Assembly (NCBI RefSeq): GCF_014205635.1
Contig: NZ_JACIIV010000016.1
Span: 41,718-105,717 of the forward strand
Source: Polymorphobacter multimanifer
Lineage (GTDB): Bacteria; Pseudomonadota; Alphaproteobacteria; Sphingomonadales; Sphingomonadaceae
DNA length: 64,000 nucleotides
Reading direction: 5' to 3'
Part shown: in pieces, positions 38,967 to 48,491 of the stretch
Numbering within the stretch: position 1 is the stretch's first letter
Layout: each line of letters begins with the position of its first letter
The notes under the pieces: model-generated
The model's database searches: none
What the model saw: the letters and a program-made list of their open reading frames with translations, nothing else
Told to the model about the DNA's origin: nothing
Translations under genes and position numbers: made by a program

Positions 38967-39003
38967 TTCTCTACTGTGTTGGGATAGTGGGACGCCATTT
39001 CAA

Positions 39004-39048
39004 GGGCGCATGGACTGGGGGCGCATGGAATGGGGGCGCATGGACTGG
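39004..39048 (+). repeat. Three 15-bp tandem repeats upstream of leuA
   Basis: Units at 39004, 39019 and 39034 read GGGCGCATGGACTGG, GGGCGCATGGAATGG and GGGCGCATGGACTGG: two identical and one with a single change. They lie between telA and leuA. Confidence 0.8.
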
Positions 39049-39081
39049 ACGCAGGTCAGCCAATCGATTATCGGTCCAGGC

Positions 39082-39132
39082 ATGATTGCGCGCGCCCTCC
39101 CGATTCTGCGACTTACACGCCCTTGGGCGTGA
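39082..39132 (+). promoter_or_regulatory. Possible leader peptide and hairpin before leuA
   Basis: A 16-codon frame begins ATG at 39082 and reads MIARALPILRLTRPWA, with three Leu and two Ile codons. Its end overlaps the perfect stem CACGCCC (39116-39122) / GGGCGTG (39125-39131). This resembles a transcription-attenuation leader for a leucine biosynthetic gene. The ribosome-binding site is weak and no clear antiterminator was resolved. Confidence 0.35.
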
Positions 39133-39220
39133 GCGACCCTGCGCCGATGCGGCCGGGGTGCCGCGCCTGAGGGGACCTTCCGACCAGATCCCGGAAACTT
39201 CAGACCCGAGCAGGCCCATC

Positions 39221-40759
<1,539 letters not shown>

Positions 40760-40762
40760 AGC

Positions 40763-41317
40763 TCAGGCGCGGGCCCGGCGCAGCATCGCGAACGCCATCA
40801 GGTGGCTCGCCCCTGAAATGCCCACGCCATAGAGCACGACCAGCGCCAGTGGCAGCGATGCCACTGGCGCCATTCGCAGGTCCCCGAGCAGCGTGAAGCT
40901 GAGGCCGGTGCCCACCGCCACCACGAAATCGGCAAGGCCGAAGCGGTGGAAGCCATGGATTTCGGCTGCACTCAGCGTCGGCTGGCGGGCCAGCCGCAGC
41001 GCATAGGCGCCAGCCACCAGGTCGCCGCTGCCGGCAAGCACCCAAAACAGCGGCGGCAGTTCCCCCGCCATCCCGAACCAGAAGAACAGCAGCGCCGCGG
41101 GAATCCGCCAGATATGGAAGATGATGATCCGCCGGTGCCCGATGGCGGCAATAGTGCGGCGGAAGCCTGGCAGTGCGGCATAGGCGAGCATCGGCAGCAT
41201 GATGGTGGCAGCGACCATGGCTGCGATCAGCGGCGGATGCAGGGCTGCAAGCCAACCCGAAGCAGCGGCGATGATGACGGCGAAGAGCCAGAGCGCAAGA
41301 ACAAGGGCAAGGATCAT
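40763..41317 (-). CDS. Multispan membrane protein under MarR-type operator
   Basis: A 184-residue hydrophobic protein with about five or six predicted spans (for example ILALVLALWLFAVIIAAASGWLAAL, MVAATIMLPMLAYAAL, LPLALVVLYGVGISGASHLMAFA) and small polar loops containing HRRIIIFHIWRIPAALLFF. I do not recognise the family. Twenty bases before its ATG is GTGTAATTACAC, closely matching a site before the adjacent marR, so it is probably the regulator's target. It may handle a small hydrophobic effector or act in envelope stress, but that is speculation. Confidence 0.7.
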   Translation of the reverse strand: MILALVLALWLFAVIIAAASGWLAALHPPLIAAMVAATIMLPMLAYAALPGFRRTIAAIGHRRIIIFHIWRIPAALLFFWFGMAGELPPLFWVLAGSGDLVAGAYALRLARQPTLSAAEIHGFHRFGLADFVVAVGTGLSFTLLGDLRMAPVASLPLALVVLYGVGISGASHLMAFAMLRRARA

Positions 41318-41336
41318 GTCAGGGCCTTTCGTTTAA

Positions 41337-41348
41337 GTGTAATTACAC
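41337..41348. promoter_or_regulatory. MarR-type operator, perfect palindrome GTGTAATTACAC
   Basis: A perfect 12-base palindrome in the 48-base gap between marR and the membrane protein gene, 20 bases upstream of the latter's start codon. A near copy (two substitutions) lies upstream of marR at 41801. Confidence 0.6.
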
Positions 41349-41365
41349 GTTTAGGGTGCGGGTCT

Positions 41366-41788
41366 TCATTCCATTTCGGTCAGGATCGCCCGCGCGCCTG
41401 CAGCAGGCCCAGCCAGCTGCGCCTCGGTCGCCTTTTGCGCCGCCTGCCAATGCGGTGTGGCGAGGGTGAGCAAGGCGCCGCCAGTCTGGGTCAGCACCAG
41501 CCGCCGGCGGCGGGCATCGTCGGGGTCGGCCTCGGTCGCGATCACGCCCTCGGTTTCGAGCGGCTTGAGATTGCGGGTGAGGGTGGTGCGGTCCATTCCC
41601 ATCCGGTCGGCAATCTCGCCGAGCGACGCTCCCTTCGATGCGGCGATCGCCACCAGGATCGAGAATTGCCCCGAGGTGATCCCCATCGGTCGCAGCGCAT
41701 CATCGAAGCGCCTTGCAGTGCGGCGTGCAGCGCGCATCACTGCAAGGCACAGGCAGGAATCGGCGATGGCAGCAGGCGTGGTGTTCAT
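41366..41788 (-). CDS. MarR-family transcriptional regulator
   Basis: A 140-residue winged-helix regulator. The recognition region [47 protein letters not shown] is followed by the wing [16 protein letters not shown], the classic MarR signature. Flanking helices form the dimer interface. Nearly matching 12-base palindromes lie ahead of its own gene and of the downstream membrane protein gene, implying autoregulation and control of that neighbour. The ligand is unknown; a cysteine pair (CLC) in helix one could permit redox sensing. Confidence 0.88.
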   Translation of the reverse strand: MNTTPAAIADSCLCLAVMRAARRTARRFDDALRPMGITSGQFSILVAIAASKGASLGEIADRMGMDRTTLTRNLKPLETEGVIATEADPDDARRRRLVLTQTGGALLTLATPHWQAAQKATEAQLAGPAAGARAILTEME

Positions 41789-41800
41789 GCCGCTTTATAT

Positions 41801-41812
41801 GTGCAACTACAC
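41801..41812. promoter_or_regulatory. Second MarR-type operator, GTGCAACTACAC
   Basis: Lies 12 bases upstream of the marR start codon and differs from the perfect palindrome at 41337 at two pyrimidine positions. The shared form is GTGYAAYTACAC. Confidence 0.55.
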
Positions 41813-41902
41813 TCATAAGTCAACGGCGCCGCAGCGCGCGATGCGAATTGCTTTTCGCCGCCAGCCCTGCAACCAGAGCAACGAGTTGTGGGGGCAAAGA
41901 CA

Positions 41903-43426
41903 ATGCGGACGATCCTGGCTGGCACGCTGATGCTGGCAGCAACAATGGCGCAGGCCCAGCCGGTCGGCCCGGCCGAAACCGCCACGCTCGCAGCCCTCGC
42001 CCGCATCGAGGCGCGCAACCCCCAGGTCAACGCCGTGCTTGCCATCACGCCCGACATCGCCGCACAAGCCCGCGCCATGGACCGGCAGCGCATGGCGCGA
42101 GGGCCCCTGTTCGGCCTGCCGATCCTGATCAAGGACAATATCGACGTGAAGGGCATGCCCACCACCGCCGGCAGCCTGGCACTCAAGGACAATCTGAGCG
42201 AGCGCGACGCGCCCCTCGTCGCGCGGCTGCGCGCGGCGGGTGCGGTCATCCTCGGCAAGACCAACCTCTCCGAATGGGCGAATTTCCGCGGCGATCATTC
42301 CATCTCCGGCTGGAGCGGTCTCGGCGGCCAGGTCCGCAATCCGCACGCCCTGGGCCGCACCCCCTGCGGCTCCTCCTCGGGCTCGGGTGCTGCGGTCGCC
42401 GCCGGCATGGTCGATGCCGCCATCGGCACCGAGACCGATGGCTCGGTGGTCTGCCCCGCCAGCATCAACGGGATCGTCGGCTTCAAGCCCACCGTCGGCC
42501 TTGTCAGCCGCACCCATGTCGTGCCGATCAGCAGCTCGCAGGATACCGCCGGCCCGATGACGCGCGATGTGCGGCTGGCGGCCCGCCTGCTCACAGCCCT
42601 CGCCGGCACCGACCCTGCCGATCCGGCCACCACGCAAGCCGATGCCCGCCGCACCGACTATGAAGCCGGCCTGCGCCCCGATGCGCTCCGCGGCGTCCGC
42701 ATCGCCGTGCTGCGCTCGGCCACCGGCTGGCTGAAACCCGTCGATGCGCTGTTCGAGACCGCTCTCGGCGTGCTCGAGGCCCAGGGTGCGGTGCTCGTCG
42801 ATGTCCAGGCGCCCGAGGGCCGCACTGCCATGGGGGCGGCCGAATACACGGTGCTGCTCACCGAGTTCAAGGCCGGCCTCAATGCCTATCTCGCCTCCAC
42901 CCCCGCCGCCGTCCAGGTCCGCAGCCTCACCCAGGCCATCGCCTTCAACGAAGCCAATGCGGCGCGTGAGATGGCGCTGTTCGGCCAGGACGATTTCACC
43001 AAGGCCGAGGCCACCAAGGGCCTGACCGACCCCGAATATCTGAAGGCCCGCACCGAATCGCTCCGCCTCGCCGGCCCGGACGGCATCGACGCCATGCTCA
43101 AATCCGCCAATGCCGTCGCCCTTGTCGCCCCCACCACCTCGCCCGCCTGGATGATCGACGCCGCCTTCGGCGACCAGAGCCCCGGCCGTGGCAGCCCCAC
43201 CGGCTACGCCGCGGTGGCCGGCTATCCTCATCTCACCGTGCCCATGGGCGCCGTCCAGGGGCTGCCCGTGGGCCTGAGCTTCGTCGGCGCCAAATGGGAC
43301 GATGCGCGCATGCTGGCGCTGGGCTTCGCCTATGAAGCTGCTGCCGGCATCAAGCTCACCCCCAGCTTCCGTGCCAGCGTCGAAGCTGATCCTGCCATTG
43401 CCCCTCTGCTCGCACCGCCGCGCTGA
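41903..43426 (+). CDS. Secreted amidase (amidase signature family)
   Basis: A 507-residue amidase with the Ser-cisSer-Lys triad: Lys in [17 protein letters not shown], cis-Ser in [15 protein letters not shown] and the nucleophile region [21 protein letters not shown] signal peptide ([19 protein letters not shown]) directs it to the periplasm. The ATG at 41903 was chosen over a GTG five codons upstream because it gives a clean signal peptide. It hydrolyses a carboxamide of unknown identity. It stands alone between marR and the ribosomal S6 operon. Confidence 0.88.
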   Translation: MRTILAGTLMLAATMAQAQPVGPAETATLAALARIEARNPQVNAVLAITPDIAAQARAMDRQRMARGPLFGLPILIKDNIDVKGMPTTAGSLALKDNLSERDAPLVARLRAAGAVILGKTNLSEWANFRGDHSISGWSGLGGQVRNPHALGRTPCGSSSGSGAAVAAGMVDAAIGTETDGSVVCPASINGIVGFKPTVGLVSRTHVVPISSSQDTAGPMTRDVRLAARLLTALAGTDPADPATTQADARRTDYEAGLRPDALRGVRIAVLRSATGWLKPVDALFETALGVLEAQGAVLVDVQAPEGRTAMGAAEYTVLLTEFKAGLNAYLASTPAAVQVRSLTQAIAFNEANAAREMALFGQDDFTKAEATKGLTDPEYLKARTESLRLAGPDGIDAMLKSANAVALVAPTTSPAWMIDAAFGDQSPGRGSPTGYAAVAGYPHLTVPMGAVQGLPVGLSFVGAKWDDARMLALGFAYEAAAGIKLTPSFRASVEADPAIAPLLAPPR

Positions 43427-43428
43427 GC

Positions 43429-43492
43429 CTTGCTTTTCTCCCGAGGCTGGCCCATAGCCCCCGCTCCCTGCCAACCGGCGGGGAAAAGCAAG
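43429..43492 (+). promoter_or_regulatory. Long inverted repeat in the rpsF leader
   Basis: CTTGCTTTTC at 43429-43438 pairs perfectly with GAAAAGCAAG at 43483-43492, and three further pairs (one G-U) extend it inward to 43441/43480, closing a 38-base loop with its own GC-rich segments. It lies two bases after the amidase stop and 53 bases before rpsF. It may terminate the amidase transcript, or act as the S6:S18 autoregulatory leader known in other bacteria. Confidence 0.45.
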
Positions 43493-43545
43493 CCGGAGGG
43501 GCGTTCGCATGGGGCGGCGTCAGCGATCGGCAAGGAGAATGAAGC

Positions 43546-44052
43546 ATGCCGTTTTACGAGCATGTCTTCCTCGCGCGGCAGGATCTGGCCACTGGCCAGG
43601 TTGAAGCGCTGACGGAAGGCTTTGCAAAGATTGTCACCGATGGTGGTGGCACTGTTGCAACCCAGGAATATTGGGGCCTGCGCACGCTGGCCTATCGCAT
43701 CGCCAAGAACCGCAAGGCGCATTACGTCATGCTGGTCCTCGATGCCCCCCCCGCGGCCGTCGCCGAGCTCGAGCGCAACGTGGCGCTCAACGAAGACGTC
43801 ATCCGCTACATGACCGTCCGCACCGATGAACTGCCGACCGAAGCCAGCGCCATGCTGCGTCGCGGTGAGCGTTCCGAGCGCGGTGATCGTGATGGCGGCG
43901 CTCCCCGCGGCGACCGTGGTGATCGCGGTGACCGTCCGGATCGTGGTGACCGCGGCGACCGTGGTGATCGCGGCGACCGTGGTGGTGATCGTGGTGATCG
44001 GGGTCCCCGTTCCGATGGGCGCTCCGACCGTGCCCCGCGTTCGATGGCCTGA
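43546..44052 (+). CDS. rpsF: 30S ribosomal protein S6 with long Gly-Asp-Arg tail
   Basis: S6 core in residues 1-100 ([49 protein letters not shown]), binding S18 on the platform of the small subunit. The remaining 65 or so residues are an extraordinary low-complexity tail of GDR/RGD repeats, almost balanced in Arg and Asp, ending APRSMA. The tail DNA from about 43880 to 44020 is built of degenerate GGTGATCGC / GGCGACCGT units. Extended S6 C-termini occur in alphaproteobacteria; the charge-balanced repeat may bind RNA. Followed by rpsR 12 bases later. Confidence 0.96.
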   Translation: MPFYEHVFLARQDLATGQVEALTEGFAKIVTDGGGTVATQEYWGLRTLAYRIAKNRKAHYVMLVLDAPPAAVAELERNVALNEDVIRYMTVRTDELPTEASAMLRRGERSERGDRDGGAPRGDRGDRGDRPDRGDRGDRGDRGDRGGDRGDRGPRSDGRSDRAPRSMA

Positions 44053-44064
44053 GGAGGATAGATC

Positions 44065-44289
44065 ATGGGACGTCCGTTTTTCCGCCGCCGCAAGAGCTGC
44101 CCTTTCTCGGGCGCCAACGCACCTGCCATCGACTACAAGGATGTGCGCCTGCTCCAGGGCTTCGTCTCGGAGCGCGGCAAGATCGTGCCGGCACGCATCA
44201 CCGCCGTTTCGGGCAAGAAGCAGCGCGAGCTGGCACAGGCCATCAAGCGAGCACGCCATCTGGGCCTGCTGCCCTATCTCGTGAAGTGA
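44065..44289 (+). CDS. rpsR: 30S ribosomal protein S18
   Basis: The 74-residue protein begins [16 protein letters not shown] and contains [25 protein letters not shown] and [21 protein letters not shown], all standard S18. It partners with S6. A GAGGA ribosome-binding site is present. It is co-transcribed with rpsF and rplI. Confidence 0.97.
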   Translation: MGRPFFRRRKSCPFSGANAPAIDYKDVRLLQGFVSERGKIVPARITAVSGKKQRELAQAIKRARHLGLLPYLVK

Positions 44290-44299
44290 GGAGCAGACA

Positions 44300-44932
44300 A
44301 TGGATGTGATTCTGCTTGAGCGCGTCGAAAAGCTCGGTGCCATTGGCGATGTCGTCAATGTGAAGCCCGGCTTCGCCCGCAATTACCTGCTGCCGCGCGG
44401 CAAGGCGCTCCGCGCCACCGAAGGCAACCGCAAGAAGTTCGAAGCCGATCGTGCGCGCATCGAAGCCGACAACGCCAAGCGTCGCGATATCGCGCGTTCG
44501 GACGCGAAGGACATCGATGGCGCCAGCGTTGTGATGATCCGCCAGGCCTCCAACAGCGGCCAGCTCTATGGTTCGGCCGCCGCGCGCGACCTTGCCGAAG
44601 CGCTCACCGCCGGTGGCCACAAGGTCCACAAGGGCCAGATCGTGCTCGACAAGCCGATCAAGGCGCTAGGTCTGCACACCGTCCGTGTGGCGCTGCACCC
44701 GGAAGTTGTCGTCACCGTCACCGTCAACGTCGCGCGTTCGACCGAAGAAGCCGAGCTGCAGGCCAAGGGCGTCGATGTGAACGCCGATCTCTACGCCCGC
44801 GAAGAGACCGGCTTCACCGAAGCCTATGATGCCAACGCCGAGCCCGGCATCCCGCAGGACGCTCCGGCAGCCGAGCCGGACGCCGGCGCGGAAGCCGCTC
44901 CGGATGGCACCGAGGCCGAGCCGGAAGCCTGA
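44300..44932 (+). CDS. rplI: 50S ribosomal protein L9
   Basis: A 210-residue L9, longer than the usual 150 because of an acidic Ala/Glu/Asp/Pro tail of about 45 residues. The N-terminal RNA-binding domain ([32 protein letters not shown]) and the connecting helix and C-terminal domain ([29 protein letters not shown]) are complete. It ends the S6-S18-L9 operon and is followed by a strong hairpin. Confidence 0.96.
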   Translation: MDVILLERVEKLGAIGDVVNVKPGFARNYLLPRGKALRATEGNRKKFEADRARIEADNAKRRDIARSDAKDIDGASVVMIRQASNSGQLYGSAAARDLAEALTAGGHKVHKGQIVLDKPIKALGLHTVRVALHPEVVVTVTVNVARSTEEAELQAKGVDVNADLYAREETGFTEAYDANAEPGIPQDAPAAEPDAGAEAAPDGTEAEPEA

Positions 44933-44954
44933 GCTTCGCTTCGAACTCGATCTG

Positions 44955-44984
44955 ATGGCCGCGTCCCGCAAGGGGCGCGGCCAT
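44955..44984 (+). terminator. Terminator of the rpsF-rpsR-rplI operon
   Basis: ATGGCCGCGTCCC (44955-44967) and GGGGCGCGGCCAT (44972-44984) form a 13-bp stem with one G-U pair and a GCAA tetraloop. It is followed by a moderately T-rich stretch (TTGTCGTCTT). Confidence 0.75.
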
Positions 44985-45026
44985 TGTCGTCTTGACCCAT
45001 AGTCGCCGCTGCGTCACTGACACGCC

Positions 45027-45311
45027 ATGTCCGAAGAACCCGAAACACCCGCCGAAGCTCCCGCCGCCGCTGCTGCTGGCGACACCCCGCCCGACCGGGT
45101 GTCCGCCTCGCCGCGTAGCCCCTTTTACGCGCCCGATCTGCTCGAGCGCGGCATCGGCATCATGTTCAACGGCACCGAGCGCACCAACGTCGACGAATAT
45201 TGCGTGTCCGAAGGCTGGGTGAAGGTCGTCGCGGGCACCGCGCGCGACCGCAAGGGCTATCCCCTCACCATCAAGCTGCAAGGCGAGGTCAAGCCCTTCT
45301 TCAAGAGCTGA
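45027..45311 (+). CDS. DUF3297 family protein
   Basis: A 94-residue protein. An acidic Ala/Pro-rich N-terminus is followed by the conserved domain: DRVSASPRSPFYAPDLLERGIGIMFNG, ERTNVDEYCVSEGWVKV and DRKGYPLTIKLQGEVKPFF. This is the whole DUF3297 signature; function is unknown for the family. It is small, soluble and probably cytoplasmic. It precedes rarA by three bases and is likely co-transcribed with it. Confidence 0.88.
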   Translation: MSEEPETPAEAPAAAAAGDTPPDRVSASPRSPFYAPDLLERGIGIMFNGTERTNVDEYCVSEGWVKVVAGTARDRKGYPLTIKLQGEVKPFFKS

Positions 45312-45314
45312 TCG

Positions 45315-46604
45315 ATGGGGGATCTGTTCGGCCCCGACCCCGAAAAAGCACCCCTCGCCGAAAAGCTGCGCCCCAAATCCTTGGCCGATGTGCTCGGCCA
45401 GGCGCATCTCACCGGCGCGCAAGGCGCCATCGGCCGCATGGTCGCCAGCGGCCGGCTGTCCAGCCTCATCCTCTGGGGCCCACCCGGCACCGGCAAGACC
45501 AGCATTGCCCGCCTGCTCGCCGATGCAGTGGGCATGCGCTTCGTCGGCATCTCGGCGGTGTTCACCGGCGTCGCCGAGCTGAAAACCCTTTTCGCCGAGG
45601 CGCGCATGGCGCCGACGCGCACCTTGCTCTTTGTCGACGAGATCCACAGGTTCAACCGCGCCCAACAGGACGGCTTTCTCGGCGTGGTCGAGGACGGCGT
45701 GGTGACGCTGGTAGGGGCGACCACCGAAAACCCGAGCTTCGCACTCAACGCCGCCATTCTCAGCCGCGCGCAGGTGCTGGTGGTGCGCCGGCTCGATGCC
45801 GAGGCTCTCGAAGCCCTCCTCGCCCGCGTCGAGGCCGCCGAAGCCGCGCCGCTGCCGCTCACCGCGCAAGGCCGCGAAGCCCTCATTGCGTCGGCCGATG
45901 GCGATGGCCGCTTCCTGCTCGGCCAGGTCGAAACGCTCCTCGCAGCAAACCTCGCCGAGCCACTGGGGCCGACCGAACTCGCAGCACTCCTGCACCGGCG
46001 CATGCCGGTCTACGACGCCAGCGGCGACGGTCATTACGGGCTGATCTCGGCGCTGCACAAATCGCTGGGCGGCTCCGATCCCGATGCCGCCCTCTACTGG
46101 CTCGAGCGGATGCTGGTGGCGGGCGAGGAGCCACTCTATCTCGCCCGCCGCATGGTCCGCTTTGCGAGCGAAGACATCGGCCTCGCCGATCCGCAGGCGC
46201 TGCTGGTGGCGATGGCAGCGGTGCAGGCCTATCAATTGCTCGGCTCGCCCGAAGGCGAACTGGCATTGGTGCAGGCCTGCCTGCACCTCGCCACAGCGCC
46301 CAAGTCCAACGCCGCTTATGCCGCAGAAAAGGCAGCGAAAAAACTCGCCACCGCCACCGGCTCGCTCAGCCCGCCGGCACATATCCTCAACGCCCCCACC
46401 AAGCTGATGAAGCAGCTCGGCCACGGCGCCGGTTACGAATATGATCATGACGCGCCCGACGGCTTTTCCGCCGCCGATTACTGGCCTGAAGGTGTGGGCG
46501 CGCAAAGCCTCTACAACCCCAGCCCCCGCGGCCATGAAGCCCGTCTCGCCGAACGCATGGCCGAATGGGCGCGCCGGCGCACAGCGCGGCGGGGCAAGGA
46601 CTGA
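45315..46604 (+). CDS. rarA: Replication-associated recombination protein RarA
   Basis: A 429-residue AAA+ ATPase (MgsA/RarA) that acts at stalled replication forks. Walker A is GPPGTGKTS, Walker B is LFVDEIHRF, and sensor 1 is GATTENPSF. The C-terminal tetramerisation domain includes ALYWLERMLVAGEEPLYLARRMVRFASEDIGLADP and ends with GYEYDHDAPDGFSAADYWP and the NPSPRGHE region. Starts with ATG at 45315. Confidence 0.95.
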   Translation: MGDLFGPDPEKAPLAEKLRPKSLADVLGQAHLTGAQGAIGRMVASGRLSSLILWGPPGTGKTSIARLLADAVGMRFVGISAVFTGVAELKTLFAEARMAPTRTLLFVDEIHRFNRAQQDGFLGVVEDGVVTLVGATTENPSFALNAAILSRAQVLVVRRLDAEALEALLARVEAAEAAPLPLTAQGREALIASADGDGRFLLGQVETLLAANLAEPLGPTELAALLHRRMPVYDASGDGHYGLISALHKSLGGSDPDAALYWLERMLVAGEEPLYLARRMVRFASEDIGLADPQALLVAMAAVQAYQLLGSPEGELALVQACLHLATAPKSNAAYAAEKAAKKLATATGSLSPPAHILNAPTKLMKQLGHGAGYEYDHDAPDGFSAADYWPEGVGAQSLYNPSPRGHEARLAERMAEWARRRTARRGKD

Positions 46605-46657
46605 CGCAACGCACTGTCCATTCGCCTGCTGCCCAAAAAAACTGTATCAGGCACGTC

Positions 46658-46888
46658 ATGGACAGCTATCTCGACCATATCGAATCGCGGCCCGGTGTCT
46701 TGGGCGGCAAGCCCTGCGTGAAGGGCACGCGCATGCGTGTCCGCGATGTCCTCGCCTATCTGGCCGGCGGGGATAGCGTCGACGATCTCGTGGCGGCATT
46801 TCCCTATCTCAGCCGCGCCGACGTGCTCGCCTGCCTCGCATTTGCCGCCGACCAGGCGGATCATCCGGTGCTCATCGCCGCCGAATGA
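46658..46888 (+). CDS. DUF433 antitoxin
   Basis: A 76-residue DUF433 protein with the VapB45-like domain: LDHIESRPGVLGGKPCVKGTRMRVRDVLAYL, followed by VDDLVAAFPYLSRADVLACLAFAADQA, a winged or ribbon-helix DNA-binding fold. Typically it represses its own operon and neutralises the adjacent DUF5615 toxin. Its stop overlaps the toxin ATG by four bases. The ATG at 46658 is preceded by only a weak Shine-Dalgarno. Confidence 0.88.
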   Translation: MDSYLDHIESRPGVLGGKPCVKGTRMRVRDVLAYLAGGDSVDDLVAAFPYLSRADVLACLAFAADQADHPVLIAAE

Positions 46889-47214
46889 ACTTTCTGGTCG
46901 ACGCACAACTGCCACCCTTGCTGTCATCCCAGCTCAGGGAACTGGGCCATGAAAGCTGGCATATCGGCGAACTGGCAGCACTCGATGCCACCGACGTCGA
47001 GGTTTGCGCACACGCCGCGGACAGGCAGGCGGTCATCATCACCAAGGATGCGGATTTTCTGCGATTGGCTCTGGCAACGCGCCCGCCTTTGCAACTGCTC
47101 TGGGTGCGACTGGGCAATTGCAGCAATGCACGGCTGGTCGAGCAACTGATCGCCCATCTGGGCGATGCAGTGTCGGCATTCGCCAACGGCGAGCAGATCG
47201 TCGAGCTTCGATGA
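46885..47214 (+). CDS. DUF5615 PIN-like toxin
   Basis: A 109-residue protein of the DUF5615 (VapC45-like, Mut7-C) PIN-domain family, a presumed RNase. It shows MNFLVDAQLPP with the first acidic residue, GHESWHIGELAALDATD, the metal-binding IITKDADFLRLAL and the LLWVRLGNCSN strand. Partner of the preceding antitoxin. Its own stop overlaps the ATG of the next gene, which would place an RNase-H-like protein in the same operon. Confidence 0.88.
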   Translation: MNFLVDAQLPPLLSSQLRELGHESWHIGELAALDATDVEVCAHAADRQAVIITKDADFLRLALATRPPLQLLWVRLGNCSNARLVEQLIAHLGDAVSAFANGEQIVELR

Positions 47215-48020
47215 GGTTCACCCGCTTCGTCGGCATCGACTGGTCGGGCGCGGTCGGGCGCCGCCACCCCAGCGTGCAGGTTGCGCTCGCCGAAGCCGAT
47301 GGCCCGCCGCGGCTGGTGTTGCCCCCCGGCGGGGTCTGGTCACGCAGCGGCGTTCTCGATTGGCTGGGCGCGCTTTCGGGCAATGTGCTGGTCGGCATGG
47401 ACGCCGGCTTCGGCTTTGCCGCCGTTCAGGGGTTCGAGGCACCAGCGCGCACCCTATGGGCCGAGATCGAAACCGTGTGCGCCGCCGAGCCCGATCTCGC
47501 CGGCCACGCCTTTGTCACTTCCCGACGAGACGCCTTCTGGATGGGCGCCGCCGATGGGCCCCGCCACCTGCGCGCGCATCTGCGGGTCTGCGAGCAGGTC
47601 TATGCGACCTCGGGCCTCGGCGTCCCCACCTCGAATTTCGTCCTGCTCGGCGCCTCCCAGGTCGGCAAGGCTTCGCTCAGCGCCATGCGGCTGCTGCACC
47701 GCCTCGGCTGGCCGGTCTGGCCGTTCGATCCGCTGCCCGCATCCGGCCCGGTCATCCTCGAAATCTATGCCCAGGCCTTCGCCCGCATGGCCGGCACCCG
47801 CGGCAAGCTCCGTGATCGCGCCGCCCTCGCCACCGCCCTCGCGCATTTCGGCAGCAAAGCCCCCGCCGGCCTCCCCGAGCGCTTCCCCGATCATGTCGGC
47901 GATGCCCTCATCACCGCCGCCGGCCTCCGCGTCATCGCAGCCCAACCCCATTGGTGGCAACCACACGCCCTCACCCCCGCACTTGCCACAACCGAAGGCT
48001 GGACCTTTGGCATTGCCTGA
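47211..48020 (+). CDS. DUF429-like predicted RNase-H-fold protein
   Basis: A 269-residue protein with FVGIDWSGA at the N-terminus, VGMDAGFGFA, VILEIYAQAFARM and HVGDALITAAGLRVIA, the spaced acidic pattern expected of DUF429 / RNase-H-like nuclease folds. A basic SRRDAFWMGAADGPRHLR region lies in the middle. No membrane segment. It is coupled by ATGA overlap to the toxin gene, which is unusual. The biochemical activity is not established; the nuclease call is fold-based inference. Confidence 0.6.
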   Translation: MRFTRFVGIDWSGAVGRRHPSVQVALAEADGPPRLVLPPGGVWSRSGVLDWLGALSGNVLVGMDAGFGFAAVQGFEAPARTLWAEIETVCAAEPDLAGHAFVTSRRDAFWMGAADGPRHLRAHLRVCEQVYATSGLGVPTSNFVLLGASQVGKASLSAMRLLHRLGWPVWPFDPLPASGPVILEIYAQAFARMAGTRGKLRDRAALATALAHFGSKAPAGLPERFPDHVGDALITAAGLRVIAAQPHWWQPHALTPALATTEGWTFGIA

Positions 48021-48060
48021 TCCGGCGCCTGATCCGGGCCTGATCCGGGGCCTGATTTGG
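48015..48060 (+). repeat. Four GCCTGATCCGG tandem repeats before crcB
   Basis: Units begin at 48015, 48027, 48038 and 48050 (GCCTGATCCGG three times, then GCCTGATTTGG), with 11-12 base periods. The first unit includes the stop codon of the upstream gene. Thirty-five bases separate the array from the crcB start. Confidence 0.7.
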
Positions 48061-48095
48061 CGGATTCCGCACCCTGCGCTAGGAGCGTCGCACAC

Positions 48096-48491
48096 ATGAC
48101 CGCCCTCGCATCCCTGCCACCCGTCCTGCTCGTCGCTCTTGGCGGCGGCACCGGTGCGGCATTGCGCTATCTCATCGGCGTCTGGGCCGCTTCCAGCCTG
48201 CCGCCCGGCTTCCCCTGGGGCACCTGGATGATCAACATCGGTGGCAGCCTACTGCTCGGGCTGCTGCTCTCCCGGCTGGGTAGTGGAAGTCTGGGCGGCC
48301 AGGACGAACCGCTGCGCCTGCTGCTCGGCGTCGGCGTGCTCGGCGGCTTCACCACATTTTCCACCTTCAGCGTCGAGCTGGTGGCGATGGTCACGCGCGG
48401 CGAACTGCTGCTGGCCACCGCCTATGCCGTCTCCTCGGTCGCCGGCGGCATCGTCGCGGCCCTGCTCGGCGTGCAATTGGGACGCAACTGA
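48096..48491 (+). CDS. crcB: Fluoride efflux transporter CrcB
   Basis: A 131-residue Fluc-type channel with four spans. It contains LGGGTGAALRYLIG, the WGTWMINIGGSLLLG stretch with the conserved Asn in the sodium and pore region, and GVLGGFTTFSTFSVE with the Phe box. It exports fluoride as a dual-topology dimer. No fluoride riboswitch motif was found upstream; instead four short tandem repeats are there. The stop overlaps the start of the RluA gene by one base. Confidence 0.94.
   Translation: MTALASLPPVLLVALGGGTGAALRYLIGVWAASSLPPGFPWGTWMINIGGSLLLGLLLSRLGSGSLGGQDEPLRLLLGVGVLGGFTTFSTFSVELVAMVTRGELLLATAYAVSSVAGGIVAALLGVQLGRN

Larger units (their letters stand above)
38904..39220. other. Divergent intergenic region between telA and leuA
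   Basis: About 317 bases without a standard gene. It holds a 12-bp direct repeat beside telA (38940-38966), a triple 15-bp tandem repeat (39004-39048), a possible 16-codon leader peptide (39082-39132) and a hairpin overlapping its stop. Promoters for both divergent genes must lie here, but I could not identify convincing hexamers. Confidence 0.6.

Noticed and set aside
43880..44035. CRISPR-like or minisatellite array
   Set aside because: The repeats are the GDR codons of the S6 tail, continuous with the reading frame, with no spacers.
48021..48095. Fluoride riboswitch before crcB
   Set aside because: The conserved pseudoknot sequences of the fluoride riboswitch are not present; only tandem GCCTGATCCGG repeats are seen.
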